Shown: piece by piece, positions 25,601 through 34,400 of the stretch
How the letters are laid out: every line of letters begins with the position of its first letter
How positions within the stretch are numbered: position 1 is the stretch's first letter
From: Helopsaltes ochotensis
Taxonomy: Eukaryota; Chordata; Aves; Passeriformes; Locustellidae
Assembly: GCA_013400155.1 (NCBI GenBank)
Contig: VXBM01001546.1
Span: 9,087 to 73,086, forward strand
Length of the DNA: 64,000 bases
Direction: 5' to 3'
Position numbers and translations under genes: made by a program
The notes under the pieces: generated by a model
The model's input: only the letters and a program-made list of their open reading frames with translations
Told to the model about the DNA's origin: nothing
Databases searched by the model: none

Positions 25601-26202
25601 ATTTGGCAGTAGCAGAGCTGGCGTTTTTTTTTCTCTAGTTGCCTCAGTTTCTTCATTGGAATCTTGTGTTTCAGAACAGAGCTGGAGACATTCAACTTCC
25701 TCTTCCTGGCACGTTTCAGTCCCAGATGGTTGTGAATAATGCATTTTCATCACTTAGAGAAATAAGAGAACTTCAGGCTGCTGGACAGCAGTATGAGCCA
25801 GGTTTGTGGAAGGAAAATGAAACTCAAACAATTAACCAAAATAAAGAGGACAAGCCTCGAAGTAGTACTCCAGTATTATCTGAGAGGAGAGTCAAACAAA
25901 ATGAACAAGCAAAAGGACGTCACTCAGCAAGGCAGTTGGATACCAGTCTGCATTCCTTTGCTGATTCCAGTGTACAAATCAAAAGTGATGATAGCAAAAT
26001 ATCCGGTGGAATTTCTGGTGAGAAAAGCAAAAATAATTCCTCTAAGAAATACATCCCTGTAGCAAATGAAACAGCAACTCCAAGTAATGGTGTGAGAGGA
26101 GACAGAAGTAGGCTACAGGTAGTAAATGTTAGCTCTGGGACTGATACTCTAGGATCTGGCTCTGAAATACAGGAAAGTATACAAAGTGTTACCGGCATTT
26201 GA
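4435..26202 (+). CDS. CEP78: CEP78, centrosomal protein of 78 kDa (15 coding exons, spliced)
   Basis: Fifteen exons with GT-AG borders join in phase: 4435-4687, 4898-5073, 5670-5742, 6265-6368, 7130-7304, 9081-9194, 9395-9459, 12107-12215, 13795-13930, 14851-14896, 15924-16067, 20696-20773, 22395-22561, 24273-24426 and 25639-26202. This gives 2358 nt and 785 residues. The start MIESVKLRR matches the vertebrate CEP78 N-terminus. Leucine-rich repeats cover about residues 120-320 (for example [30 protein letters not shown]). A conserved [13 protein letters not shown] motif is near residue 390. A coiled coil spans about 465-515, followed by the conserved block [20 protein letters not shown]. The last exon encodes a polar, poorly conserved tail. 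CEP78 acts at the centriole distal end, is linked to the EDD-DYRK2-VprBP ubiquitin ligase and CP110 control, and is needed for photoreceptor cilia. Human isoforms are about 690-720 residues, so the tail here is somewhat longer. Confidence 0.95.
4898..5073 (+). CDS. CEP78: CEP78 coding exon 2
   Basis: Residues 85-143, ending at [10 protein letters not shown]. The acceptor is tttactag and the donor gtgaga. It contains the conserved [20 protein letters not shown] segment that opens the leucine-rich repeats. Confidence 0.93.
5617..5642 (+). repeat. Poly-T run of 26 in a splice acceptor tract
   Basis: Twenty-six consecutive T, followed by more C/T up to the AG at 5668-5669. It forms an unusually long polypyrimidine tract for CEP78 exon 3 and is likely length-polymorphic. 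Confidence 0.85.
5670..5742 (+). CDS. CEP78: CEP78 coding exon 3
   Basis: 73 nt encoding one leucine-rich repeat segment, [20 protein letters not shown] and onward, ending in phase 1 at donor gtaagt. The [12 protein letters not shown] string is characteristic of CEP78. Confidence 0.92.
6265..6368 (+). CDS. CEP78: CEP78 coding exon 4
   Basis: 104 nt, residues about 168-202. It includes [19 protein letters not shown] and [14 protein letters not shown]. The acceptor is tcttcag and the donor gtaatt, ending in phase 0. Confidence 0.92.
7005..7059 (+). other. Possible cryptic (frame-breaking) exon in CEP78 intron 4
   Basis: A 55-nt open stretch sits between a plausible acceptor (cttgaaatcag) and a donor (aaag|gtaact). 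If included between coding exons 4 and 5 it shifts the frame and gives a stop within nine codons of exon 5. Nothing shows that it is used, and the acceptor tract is poor. Confidence 0.2.
7130..7304 (+). CDS. CEP78: CEP78 coding exon 5
   Basis: 175 nt, residues 203-260. It contains the highly conserved [20 protein letters not shown] and [16 protein letters not shown] segments. The acceptor is tttgaaaag and the donor gtatta. The reading frame runs open upstream to 7067, but the AG at 7128-7129 gives the junction expected from the mammalian protein. Confidence 0.92.
7885..8830 (+). mobile_element. CR1 LINE fragment in CEP78 intron 5
   Basis: Degenerate CR1 in sense orientation. The 5' part translates to pieces of CR1 reverse transcriptase, notably [10 protein letters not shown] near 8107-8136. 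The 3' part resembles the CR1 tail (caggctgcccacag and surrounding text near 8800). Stops, internal deletions and a rearranged centre show it is inactive. Confidence 0.8.
9081..9194 (+). CDS. CEP78: CEP78 coding exon 6
   Basis: 114 nt, [20 protein letters not shown] followed by [18 protein letters not shown], two clear leucine-rich repeat units. The acceptor is atattttag and the donor gtatgt. Confidence 0.94.
9395..9459 (+). CDS. CEP78: CEP78 coding exon 7
   Basis: 65 nt, [20 protein letters not shown] and SE, closing the leucine-rich repeat region. The acceptor is ttattctag and the donor gtatgt. It restores phase 0. Confidence 0.92.
9460..12106 (+). other. CEP78: CEP78 intron 7
   Basis: AT-rich intron of 2.6 kb. 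No coding, RNA or clear mobile-element feature recognised. Confidence 0.6.
12107..12215 (+). CDS. CEP78: CEP78 coding exon 8
   Basis: 109 nt, [20 protein letters not shown] then [16 protein letters not shown]. The basic [13 protein letters not shown] motif is conserved in CEP78. The acceptor is ttccag and the donor gtaatt. Confidence 0.93.
12216..13794 (+). other. CEP78: CEP78 intron 8
   Basis: 1.6 kb of AT-rich sequence with G/T-rich runs around 12890-13010. Nothing else recognised. Confidence 0.6.
13795..13930 (+). CDS. CEP78: CEP78 coding exon 9
   Basis: 136 nt, containing [20 protein letters not shown]. The [13 protein letters not shown] motif is a strong CEP78 signature. The acceptor is caatgcag and the donor gtgagg, ending in phase 2. 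Confidence 0.93.
13931..14850 (+). other. CEP78: CEP78 intron 9
   Basis: 0.9 kb AT-rich intron with no recognised internal feature. Confidence 0.6.
14851..14896 (+). CDS. CEP78: CEP78 coding exon 10
   Basis: Short 46-nt exon, [16 protein letters not shown]. The acceptor is aaattcag and the donor gtactg. It restores phase 0. Sequence conservation with mammals is low, so the call rests on splice sites and phase. Confidence 0.75.
15091..15720. repeat. Possible interspersed repeat in CEP78 intron 10
   Basis: This part of intron 10 (14897-15923) is clearly richer in GC than its surroundings and has overlapping short open frames on both strands, as old mobile elements often do. The family was not identified and no terminal structure is seen. 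Confidence 0.3.
15924..16067 (+). CDS. CEP78: CEP78 coding exon 11
   Basis: 144 nt, starting [20 protein letters not shown], an acidic Ser/Thr-rich linker. The acceptor is taactag at 15921-15923; an alternative AG four bases downstream would be out of phase. The donor is gtaaga. Confidence 0.85.
16068..20695 (+). other. CEP78: CEP78 intron 11
   Basis: The largest CEP78 intron, 4.6 kb, AT-rich. No RNA gene or well-defined mobile element recognised. Scattered open frames look random. Confidence 0.6.
20696..20773 (+). CDS. CEP78: CEP78 coding exon 12
   Basis: 78 nt, [20 protein letters not shown] then EERLLE, a clear heptad-rich coiled-coil segment matching the CEP78 coiled coil. The acceptor is tttgatag and the donor gtaaac. 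Confidence 0.92.
20774..22394 (+). other. CEP78: CEP78 intron 12
   Basis: 1.6 kb intron. No recognised feature. Confidence 0.6.
22395..22561 (+). CDS. CEP78: CEP78 coding exon 13
   Basis: 167 nt. It continues the coiled coil ([20 protein letters not shown]) and encodes the most conserved C-terminal block, [20 protein letters not shown]. The acceptor is ctgcatag and the donor gtaggt, ending in phase 2. Confidence 0.94.
22562..24272 (+). other. CEP78: CEP78 intron 13
   Basis: 1.7 kb intron holding the CR1 tail at 23320-23557. Otherwise unremarkable. Confidence 0.6.
23320..23557 (+). mobile_element. CR1 LINE 3' end
   Basis: Sense CR1 tail. It has the typical text from ggaacaggctgctctgg through gacttgatgatcttaag to the terminal 8-bp-type repeats atgattccatgattcaatgattc at the 3' end, which is characteristic of CR1. 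Short and degenerate, so not mobile. Confidence 0.85.
24273..24426 (+). CDS. CEP78: CEP78 coding exon 14
   Basis: 154 nt, [20 protein letters not shown] and onward. The GLGQLA.(M/L)AGIDQSDF motif is conserved in CEP78. The acceptor is attttacag and the donor gtaagt, returning to phase 0. Confidence 0.93.
24427..25638 (+). other. CEP78: CEP78 intron 14
   Basis: 1.2 kb intron with no recognised internal feature. It ends in a strong T-rich tract before ctctag. Confidence 0.6.
25639..26202 (+). CDS. CEP78: CEP78 coding exon 15 (C-terminal tail)
   Basis: The terminal exon encodes 187 residues rich in Ser, Lys, Asn and Gln, ending ESIQSVTGI and TGA. The start is placed after ttttctctag; a second in-phase acceptor (gtttcag, exon from 25675) would remove twelve residues. 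[15 protein letters not shown] aligns with mammalian FQKITGDARIPLPL, which ties this exon to CEP78. The rest of the tail shows little conservation. Confidence 0.88.
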   Translation: MPQFLHWNLVFQNRAGDIQLPLPGTFQSQMVVNNAFSSLREIRELQAAGQQYEPGLWKENETQTINQNKEDKPRSSTPVLSERRVKQNEQAKGRHSARQLDTSLHSFADSSVQIKSDDSKISGGISGEKSKNNSSKKYIPVANETATPSNGVRGDRSRLQVVNVSSGTDTLGSGSEIQESIQSVTGI

Positions 26203-26505
26203 AATAGTTCTAAAATGTTTGAACTGTTCTTTACATTTGTAAGACTAGGTTTTGGATGTCTCAGTATAATTAGTGAATTTTTGGTAAAGTTTTGTAGACT
26301 TTATGACTTTTTAAAGCATTGCATACTGCTCAGTATTCCTGTTTCATGTTCACATTCCTTGTCACTAGATTTTTAGTTTTGAAAACATGTGATACACCTA
26401 AAATGGTACCCATCAGTTTGTACTACATATAAGGGACTCTTTGACATATGGATTTCATTATCACAGATTTTTCAGCTAATAAAGTTAATTTGAGTACAGT
26501 TTTTT
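26203..26505 (+). other. CEP78: CEP78 3' UTR
   Basis: AT-rich sequence between the stop codon and the first polyadenylation signal. A T-rich downstream element follows the signal, so the transcript probably ends near 26500. Confidence 0.65.
26478..26483 (+). terminator. CEP78: Polyadenylation signal AATAAA (CEP78)
   Basis: AATAAA 276 nt past the stop, followed within 20-35 nt by a T-rich and GT-rich stretch (gtttttttctagtgttt), the usual cleavage context. Confidence 0.75.
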
Positions 26506-29500
26506 TCTAGTGTTTATTTTCAGTGTATTCCAGTGGAAGTGCAGAAGTGGTTTTGGGGCAAACATCAATTCCTACATAACAGTGTGTGGGTATGACATTC
26601 CAAATATGACTGTAAGTTTCAGAGTCAAAAATGAGCCCAGAAACATCCCTATAAGAAACCTTTAAATACAAACATCATTAGTGCTATGACTGCAGATCAT
26701 AGAATAGCACATGTTGGAAGGGGTCTCTGGACAATGTATAGTCTAAATCAGATTGCTCTCAGGACCTAGAGAGATGTGAGAATGTGAAACTTAGAGAATT
26801 ACCATTGTTTTAAAACTCCTGGGATTTACCTCTGCCATCTTGTTCTTGTCCTTGTGCTCAGGCAGCTGGTTTGCAGCTTCTGTACTAGAATATGCTTACT
26901 AGACACAGGAACAAGGCAGGATGATTTAGGCTGAATTGTGGGAAAGAAACAGCCTGTAACTATTTTTTACTCAGTCATCTGCTGTGTGATTTCTGGAACA
27001 CATAGGATCTGTAGAAATTCCTGATTCCAGTTGCTTGACAAATACAAAAAAACCTCATGAATCCTCAAATTCAATCCTACAGAGCAAATAGCACAAGATT
27101 ACCTTAGCTATTGCAATATTGCACAAGTAATTGCACAATGAAAGTATGTTCTTTGTACAGACTTTGTCACTTCAGAATATTAGAAGCTAATACATTAATC
27201 TGTTATTTTTTACATATTTTCCCAACTGCTTGTCTAACTTTTCAGTCATTCTTTGTGATTTTGGTTTGACTGAACGATTACGTGCAATCTGTATATTCAG
27301 CAGTAAAAGGCTACCTATTCCCTTTTTAAAATCTAAAATTCTAAAGCTAATCACTGAGAAATGCTTGATAAAATTTTAAATTCAGAAGTGTTTTATTTGT
27401 GAGGTTAGGAGTTAGGAGAGTGTTACTTGTCCCTAAAAATACCATGAAGAACTTAGAACAATTTATGTATTACATGCCCAGAAGCAGATTATATTAAATA
27501 CCTTTCATGTTCAATACTTGCTTTTCAATATTTGCATTTAGAGTATGAATCACATCAAAAAAATCATCTTTTAAAGCAAAATTGACCAGGCAGTTTGCAA
27601 TTTAGATGGGCATACTTTTTTCGGTGGATTAATACTTAACTTCTTTTTTTCCTCTTAAATCAGAAACATGGAGGATTCTTCATGTTACTGGTACTATGGT
27701 ATTGCACTCTTAGTGTAACAATGTGTAGTGCATACCTTATATATAGTTGAATCTGAAATTGGCAGAGACAATGGATTGAAGCTACTAGGGGAGAAGTATT
27801 TTTTTAAGGCTATCATGAATACATCAGAAGTTTCAAGGTTTTTAGTAACAATTTAAAAGAGGTATTTACAAGGTATTTACCTCATTTACAAGAGGTATTT
27901 AATACATGTAAACATATTTTCTATATATATCTAATGAAAAGTAATAATATTTTAATTTTAAATTATTAGGAAACCATTTTGTACCCTGAGTCTGAATATG
28001 CTGTTTCATTCTCTTGCTATTAGTTAATGTTTTACATAATTGTCTGTGTTCTTGTTTGACATAAAAGCCTGAAATCAATAGGCCAGCTATTTGCTAGAGA
28101 ATATGTTACTGTTTACTCATAAAGCTCAATAATTTTTTCTCTTTTCACTTAGTCTTCCCAAGACCTACTCTTCACAGTTCAGAACTTCGATCTGTGAAAA
28201 ACAAAACAGCCCCAAACCCTTGTTTGAACCACCGAGTGCAACATTTCACCAAAATTTGCTCATCTCACTAGATTGCTGGACCAGATGTCCCAGCTGCCTC
28301 CTGAAATGCTTGCCAGGTTGCTATGTAGTCAGCATTATTTGTCTTTTAATAATGACGTCCGTTTGTCAGCTGTGGTACCAGACAGAAGACTCGTGTACAC
28401 GTGCTCTCCTTGAGCGAGCTCATTCTTTTCCAGCGGTAGTCGATCAAGGTTTTGCTGTCTAGCATAACATGAAGTCACAATAAACCTAGTAAGAGTTCAC
28501 AGAAAACTCTGAAACTTCATTTAAACTTTTTCTTTTCATCAGTCTTGTTTTTCCACTTATGCATCACAGTAAATACAGCTTTTTGCTTTTGTGTTAAGTT
28601 ACGCAAATCCATGTTCTTCTGCAGGGACTGATTTGTGGCACTCGAAGGGACAAATTGCCAAAGTCAGAAGCATTCCTGGAAATCAATCTGTCAGTCAGAA
28701 GCAATCCTGGTTTTGAAAGTTTATATTGGGTGACTATGAATATTGGTATGATTTCATAATGGAATTCATGGTTTTTGATGTAATTGAAACATGAAATCGT
28801 AATTGCTGCTGGCAAAATACTAAAATAGAAGAAACCTCAATCCAATACAAACAAAACTGTGACCTATACAATTTCTCTCTATTCTTTCCATCTCCAAAAG
28901 CATAATGATCCCTTATCCACAGCAAAAATTTCACGCTTATACATTCTTTCCAGTTTTATATACTTCCCATCAATGCACAGCATGAAGAGGATTTTCTAAA
29001 GCTTCTGGGTGACAAGACTTCCCAACAGAGTTGTCCTCTTACCTCGTGGGAGCTGCTATTTTTGACCCTTCTGGTCAGGATCAGACTTCCGTGAATTGAA
29101 AGCTCCAATATCTGGTATTTACACCAGTGCTCGAGCTGATACCAGCTCCAGTTTGCCTTGTTTCTATTTTTGTGTTCTAGCTCTTTGTGCCAGCATTTGA
29201 AGTACATTTTTAACTGCAAAGTTTTAATTTCCCTTGTGGTTTGTGCCACTTAATTAGGATTCAAGACTTACTCTGGTCGGATGTTGAAGCACTTTCTGTA
29301 GTAGTGGGCAGGCTTCCTGACCTGATTCCTCAACCTACACTTTCTGACTGCTTCCACTACCCCTTGCTACTTTGGATACCATTTTCTACCCAGACTGGAG
29401 TTTGAAGTTGCCTCTCTGGGCCTACATAGGTGCTTTAGATTTGATATTGGAAAAAACCCATATGAGAAGCCTGTATCTTTTGATCTTATTTCTACTTGAG

Positions 29501-30769
29501 ACACTAGTAAAAATAATTAAATTTTTTAGTCAAATCTATGTTGTTACTAAGCAGGTCAGTAGAGGTTTCTATTTAATTATAACTAATTCTAATAACCAGA
29601 AGTAACGTAGTTGTTCTGGGTGTTGTGGTGTGAGTCATACTTTAAAAATACCTTGGTATTTTGAAGATAATGTATCCAGCCTGTGATGTCTGTGAAGTTT
29701 GCTATTATCTCTTTAAGAACTGAAGAGGTTTCCAGTGTCTGAAAGCAAGCTTGGTAAGTTTTTCTTAAGCTGTAGCTATCATTGAAAAGAAAGTTCTCTT
29801 TACTCTAACACAAATGTTTCTTTACAATTTTTTGCAAAAATGACTTGTTTAAGATGAAAATCTTTCAACTAGGTACCAGATCAGCCTGTGATCTGTAAAT
29901 TCTTTGTGGTTCCAGGTATCACCTTCCTTGACAGGAAAAGGAACAAATTCATGTAATTAGTTTTTCTTCAGTGAATAATTGGTAATGAAAAATGGTATTT
30001 TATATACATCTCAGTATTCACAAAATAACGACCACTGATAGTTTAATTTCTTTAAAAAAAGTGTATATTTCTATATAGATGATTAATATTGATGATAAGC
30101 TTGGTGAACACCCATGAGACTAACACAGGGCTAGCATTACAGGAAACACTGGAGAAGCTAATGTGTTCAAGACCTGCATATGAGAATTGTGAATCTTGTC
30201 TAAGACTCTGTGATGCTCATCTGGTTTTGGTCATACTTCATGTCTTGCTTGGTCAAAATTGGTTTACTTCTACTGCCTTTAAAATAACTTCTGAAAACTG
30301 ACTTTGGCAGAATTTCTCTGCTTGGAACAATCAGAAAAAAATTGAATGAGCTAAAGTCTCTTTCTCTCACAACTGTTTAGTTGTGCTACCTCTGTGTTTT
30401 CAATGAACCAAGGTATCTGTAGAAGGAATGCTTCAGTATTCAGGGATATTAGCCTAGGATTTGGCAATCCTCAAGGCAAGTCCAGGCTATGCTATCCATT
30501 ATGTGAAGGTGATCAAGATTCAGAGCTCTCCTGTTTTTATTCTCTATGATGAAATTCAAATAGCGATTTGCCTACAAACAGACATTTTGGGGAGACTGCA
30601 CAACATGCAGGCACTTCTTGGCTTACAGAAAGCGGGGATCCTCCTCTACACGGTAAGTATTTCACAGAAAATATTAGAACATCTGGGTACTGTAAACCCA
30701 CTCTTTAAGATGAATCACAGTCACAGAAACGGTCTGGTTAGATACAGCAGGTGATCTGCTCCAGATTCA
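26506..30769. other. CEP78-PSAT1 intergenic region
   Basis: About 4.3 kb of AT-rich sequence. Apart from a short CR1 piece at 26697-26800, no gene, RNA gene or clear element was recognised. Open frames of up to 97 codons (for example at 28956-29249 on the minus strand) have no recognisable domain. Confidence 0.55.
26697..26800 (-). mobile_element. CR1 LINE 3' end fragment
   Basis: The antisense start atcatagaatagcacatgttggaagggg is the reverse complement of the CR1 terminal region. Short and degraded. Confidence 0.6.
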
Positions 30770-30985
30770 CAGCTTTACCAGGGACGTGCTGGAATACATG
30801 GCTCAGGATTCCACCTGGATGGTTCTTAAGTGTCTCCAGCGAGGGAGACTCCAGAGCCTCTCTGGGCAGGGTGTTCTAGTGCATGGTGACTTGCACAGTT
30901 AAGTTCTTTCTCCTATTCAGATGGAACTTCCTGTGCATCAGTTTCTGTCCGTTGCCTCCCATCATTTCATATGAAATAAGAAGGA
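30770..30985 (-). mobile_element. CR1 LINE fragment upstream of PSAT1
   Basis: Antisense CR1: cctctctgggcagggtgttc, cagatggaacttcctgtg and the neighbouring text are the reverse complement of the CR1 3' region. It ends about 75 bp before the PSAT1 CpG island begins. Confidence 0.8.
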
Positions 30986-31136
30986 TCTCCTAAAATTCAT
31001 TGTAAATGTGGGTCGCTGCCTTTAAGTTCTCACCATTCACGCAGACTGCTTTTGGAGCAAGCATCCCAGCGCTGCTGCTGCAACCGCGTGGGGGAAAAGC
31101 AGGCAGCAAGTTACAGCAGGACATGCATTCACCGCG

Positions 31137-31157
31137 TGTCTGTGTGTGTGTGTGTGT
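31137..31157. repeat. (TG)n microsatellite in PSAT1 promoter
   Basis: About ten TG units interrupted only at the ends, roughly 240 bp upstream of the inferred transcription start. Confidence 0.85.
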
Positions 31158-31309
31158 CTGCCCGCACGCCCACCCACCGGCGGCTCCTGCGGGCCGCCCC
31201 GCCCGGGCCGGCTGCGCTCCCCGCCCGGGGTGCGGGCCCCGCGGGGCGCCCCGCCGGGCCCTCCCCTCAGGCCGCCGCCTCCTCGCCGCCGCGCTTCCAA
31301 TGGGCGGCC

Positions 31310-31333
31310 GGGACAGGCGGGGAAGGGGCCGGG
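31310..31333 (+). promoter_or_regulatory. Possible G-quadruplex motif in PSAT1 promoter
   Basis: Four G runs of at least three, with loops of 6, 2 and 2 bases, between the CCAAT box and the TATA-like box on the coding strand. Formation is not shown. Confidence 0.35.
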
Positions 31334-31405
31334 CCCCGGCGGCCGCGGGTTTATAGCGGAGGAGTTGGCGGCGGGGCCGCGGCAGAAGCAGGCAGCATTG
31401 CAGCG

Positions 31406-31465
31406 ATGGAGGGCAGGCGGCAGGTTGCGAACTTCGGCGCCGGGCCGGCGAAGCTGCCGCGCTCC
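31406..31465 (+). CDS. PSAT1: PSAT1 coding exon 1
   Basis: Twenty codons, [20 protein letters not shown], starting at the ATG in cagcgatgg and ending at donor gtgagt. The VNFGPGPAKLP-type motif is the class V N-terminal signature of PSAT. Confidence 0.94.
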
Positions 31466-34400
31466 GTGAGTAGGGGCCGGGCTGGGGCACGGTGGGGCTG
31501 GGTGTCCTCATCCCCCCGGCTCCCCGCGGGATTCCGGCTGCAAAGTGAAGGCTGGGGAAACTCTAGTAAATAGTAATTGCAGGAGTTCACCCGTACAGCG
31601 CCGAAACCTCGTGTCTTCTCCCCTTCTCCAACGAGCTGCCCTGATAAGCTTGGATTTTTGGAAGCGAGCTCGAGTGCTGTTCTTGGCACCAGCACCTATA
31701 TCGTTAGTTTGGGAATGGGAAGTAGAACCTAAGCGCACAAGGATAGCTCTGTGCAGTGTGAGATTTGTCAGTTGATAAACGCATGGTAATTCCCTGAGAC
31801 GCCTTTTTATCAGAAGTTATAGTGAATATGGTGTACACTCAACCCTCTGGAAAGTTGCATCAGCAGCCATGGATTATCCCCTTACATATGGAGAGGGGTG
31901 GTTTCTGCTGAAGTGTACGTACCTGACTTTCAGTTTAAGGGTTATCTACTGTGGATTTTTTTGTTGTTCCCTTCATGGTATCCTTCGTTATTTTATGTGT
32001 TACTTCCTTAAAAAAATATTTAGATAAACAGATTTGGTGCAGAGCAACTTGTTTTTATTTGTTCGTGTTTCTTTCTTCTCCCATCTCTTTTCTCAAGGAA
32101 ATGTCCTTTGTGGAATAAGGCTGCAAAGAAATTTGTATTCTGTCGAGCTTTGGATTACAAAGGGGGCTCTCACAGGCACTGCCTGAGTACCCAACTCCCT
32201 GACAGAGACGGCTAAAAACTGGATTTAGGGTTTGAGAGTGCAGGTGGACACAGCTGAGCTCCCTATTATTAATCTGTTTACCCTCTTGAAAATGCAGTGC
32301 TCTTGTGTGGACTGCTGTGTCACCTCGATGGTTTGTTTCTTTCTCTTGATTGTGGGCTGAGGCTGACCATAAAGCACTCAAACTTTGTGAAGCAAGAAGA
32401 TGGAGCAATTCATAGATTATAATGGGTGTCATAGATGTCTGTTGTGAGGCATGAGGAGATTTTCAGATGAAGAATGTTACTAACAGAATTGGATTTTGTC
32501 AAGCAGTTAGCAAACATTACTCTAACGGGCTGTGTGTTTTCCCTTACTTTTTTTGCCTCCTTCTCTGGGATGGGTAAGTTTGCTTGTAAAACGTGGTGGT
32601 TAAAACTTCACCGTCTTTTAGTTGACCTTTTGGTAGCCAGCTGTTACAGTTGACAGGCCATGCAGACACCCTGTCAGTGAGGTAGATTTCTTATTCCTGA
32701 AATTGCCCAGAGTATGCGGTTTCTTGTCACATCCTAGGGTGCATGCATACAGCAGTAGTTTCATGGTTGTTCTGCTGGGGTTCCCTCTTCTCCCACTTCC
32801 TTTAGGAGCAGCCAAGACTGTTCTGGTTCTCAGACAAGAATTCACCAAAATCAGAAGCTTCAAATCCAGTGGTTAGAGACTCACGCTACTTTGTTGATAC
32901 TCAAGCGTTAGGAGAGAAGGTGGAAAAAAAAATGGATGGCTGAGGTGCTACTTGGCTAGCTACTGGTTTTTTTTAGTCATTTCAAAATTTTGCTCCATTG
33001 CTTTCTTAACTCTCAATAAGATAAAGGCTTATCTTCAAAAAGTGTGGAACTTCATTTTGTGAAACCAGTCATTGTCATGTTGGCTCAATTTAAGGTATCC
33101 AGTTCTGCAAGCTGATACTTCCTATGTTTTCTTCAATACTTTGGTTGCCCCATTTGAACAAGTCAAGTGAAAGGGCACAGGATGGAATGTTGGGAGTGAA
33201 TATTTAGGATGCTTGCTTAGAAGGAGTAGGCATACAAACATTAGATGTTCTGTAAAGGGTTAAGAGTTCCATTTAACTCCTATAAATCATCTGGAAATCT
33301 AGAAACATAGAATTTGAAATGATAACTTAAAACATGGTCTCCGCAGCAAGCATATGATTTAAGTTTGCTATCTTATGAAAAGCCTTAACTAAGTTTCTAG
33401 GTGCAATAAAATTGTTTTGGTGCCTATACTTCTATTAATCTCAGTTCACAAGTGTCAAGTTGTTGCAATATGGGGCAGCTGGCATTGGCATGATACATCA
33501 GAGACTCCAGATAGTGGAAAATTCCCTTAATTTATTTCTGGATTTTTTTTCTTTTGATAGGTATTATTAGAAGCACAAAAAGAATTGGTGGACTACAAAG
33601 GACTTGGTATAAGTGTTCTTGGTAAGACTTAAAAAAATCTACATTTTTCATGATTTTGATGTTTAACTGAATTGTTTAATAAGACTTTCTGATCTTGGTA
33701 TTTTGGCTCTATTTCCAGTACCTGTGTGCCTGTATAGATGTGTATAGATACCATATAGATGCACAGCATCCTTCCAATTAGGAAGGCAGTGCTCTCCTGT
33801 CATAAGGAGGAAGTGTCTTCTGTGCCATATGGGTAGCTGGATTTTCAGCCCCAGTTGCACAAAAGATTTGTGCATCAAGACGGTGAACATTTCATTAGTC
33901 TATGAAACTGATTATTTGCTAAAAGTAAAATGTGCAACTGTCTCTGCACAATTCAGAGTAATGTTTAAATTGTACATCTACACATGGAAGGCAGCCTGTG
34001 GATTTAAAAGAAATTATTGTGTAATTGTCTTTAACATTTAATTAGCTTTACTGTGTGAAGAAGCCTTGCTAAAGGTAAGAGAACAAAATAAACTCCTGTA
34101 CTTTATTAAATACTTCTTACAGCATTAGCATCAGAGAAGGTTCTTAGCATGAGGAAAAATGAAACCTTTCTAGACACTATTTTTTGTACCTGCAAGTGTT
34201 GTTGTTCCTACTGGTAGTAATGTCATGTGGGTGCCAAATGTCAATGAACAGGATTTGCCTGTATCTGGACAAGACTGCATGTATAAGTCTGCTGTGGGTA
34301 TTTAGGAATATTTAAGTACTTACAGAGGAGTAGTAACTGGGAAGGACAACCTTCAGGCATTTTGGGTCTGTAGTGTAAAAGATTTAAAGCTTAACACAAT

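Larger units (their letters stand above)
31060..31500 (+). promoter_or_regulatory. PSAT1: CpG island and core promoter of PSAT1
   Basis: Dense CpG sequence around PSAT1 exon 1. A CCAAT box lies at 31297-31301 with a GC box (gggcgg) directly after it. A TATA-like tttata lies at 31350-31355, about 50 nt before the start codon, placing transcription start near 31380. A (TG)n run at 31137-31157 and a G-rich run at 31310-31333 lie upstream. Confidence 0.8.

Noticed and set aside
4435..26202. A new LRR gene family as an explanation for the first gene
   Set aside because: The N-terminus, the [13 protein letters not shown] motif, the coiled coil and the [20 protein letters not shown] block together identify CEP78.
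30990..31573. Open frames of 173 codons on both strands over PSAT1 exon 1
   Set aside because: They are artefacts of the CpG island. The true frame is the 20-codon PSAT1 exon 1, confirmed by splicing in phase to exon 2.
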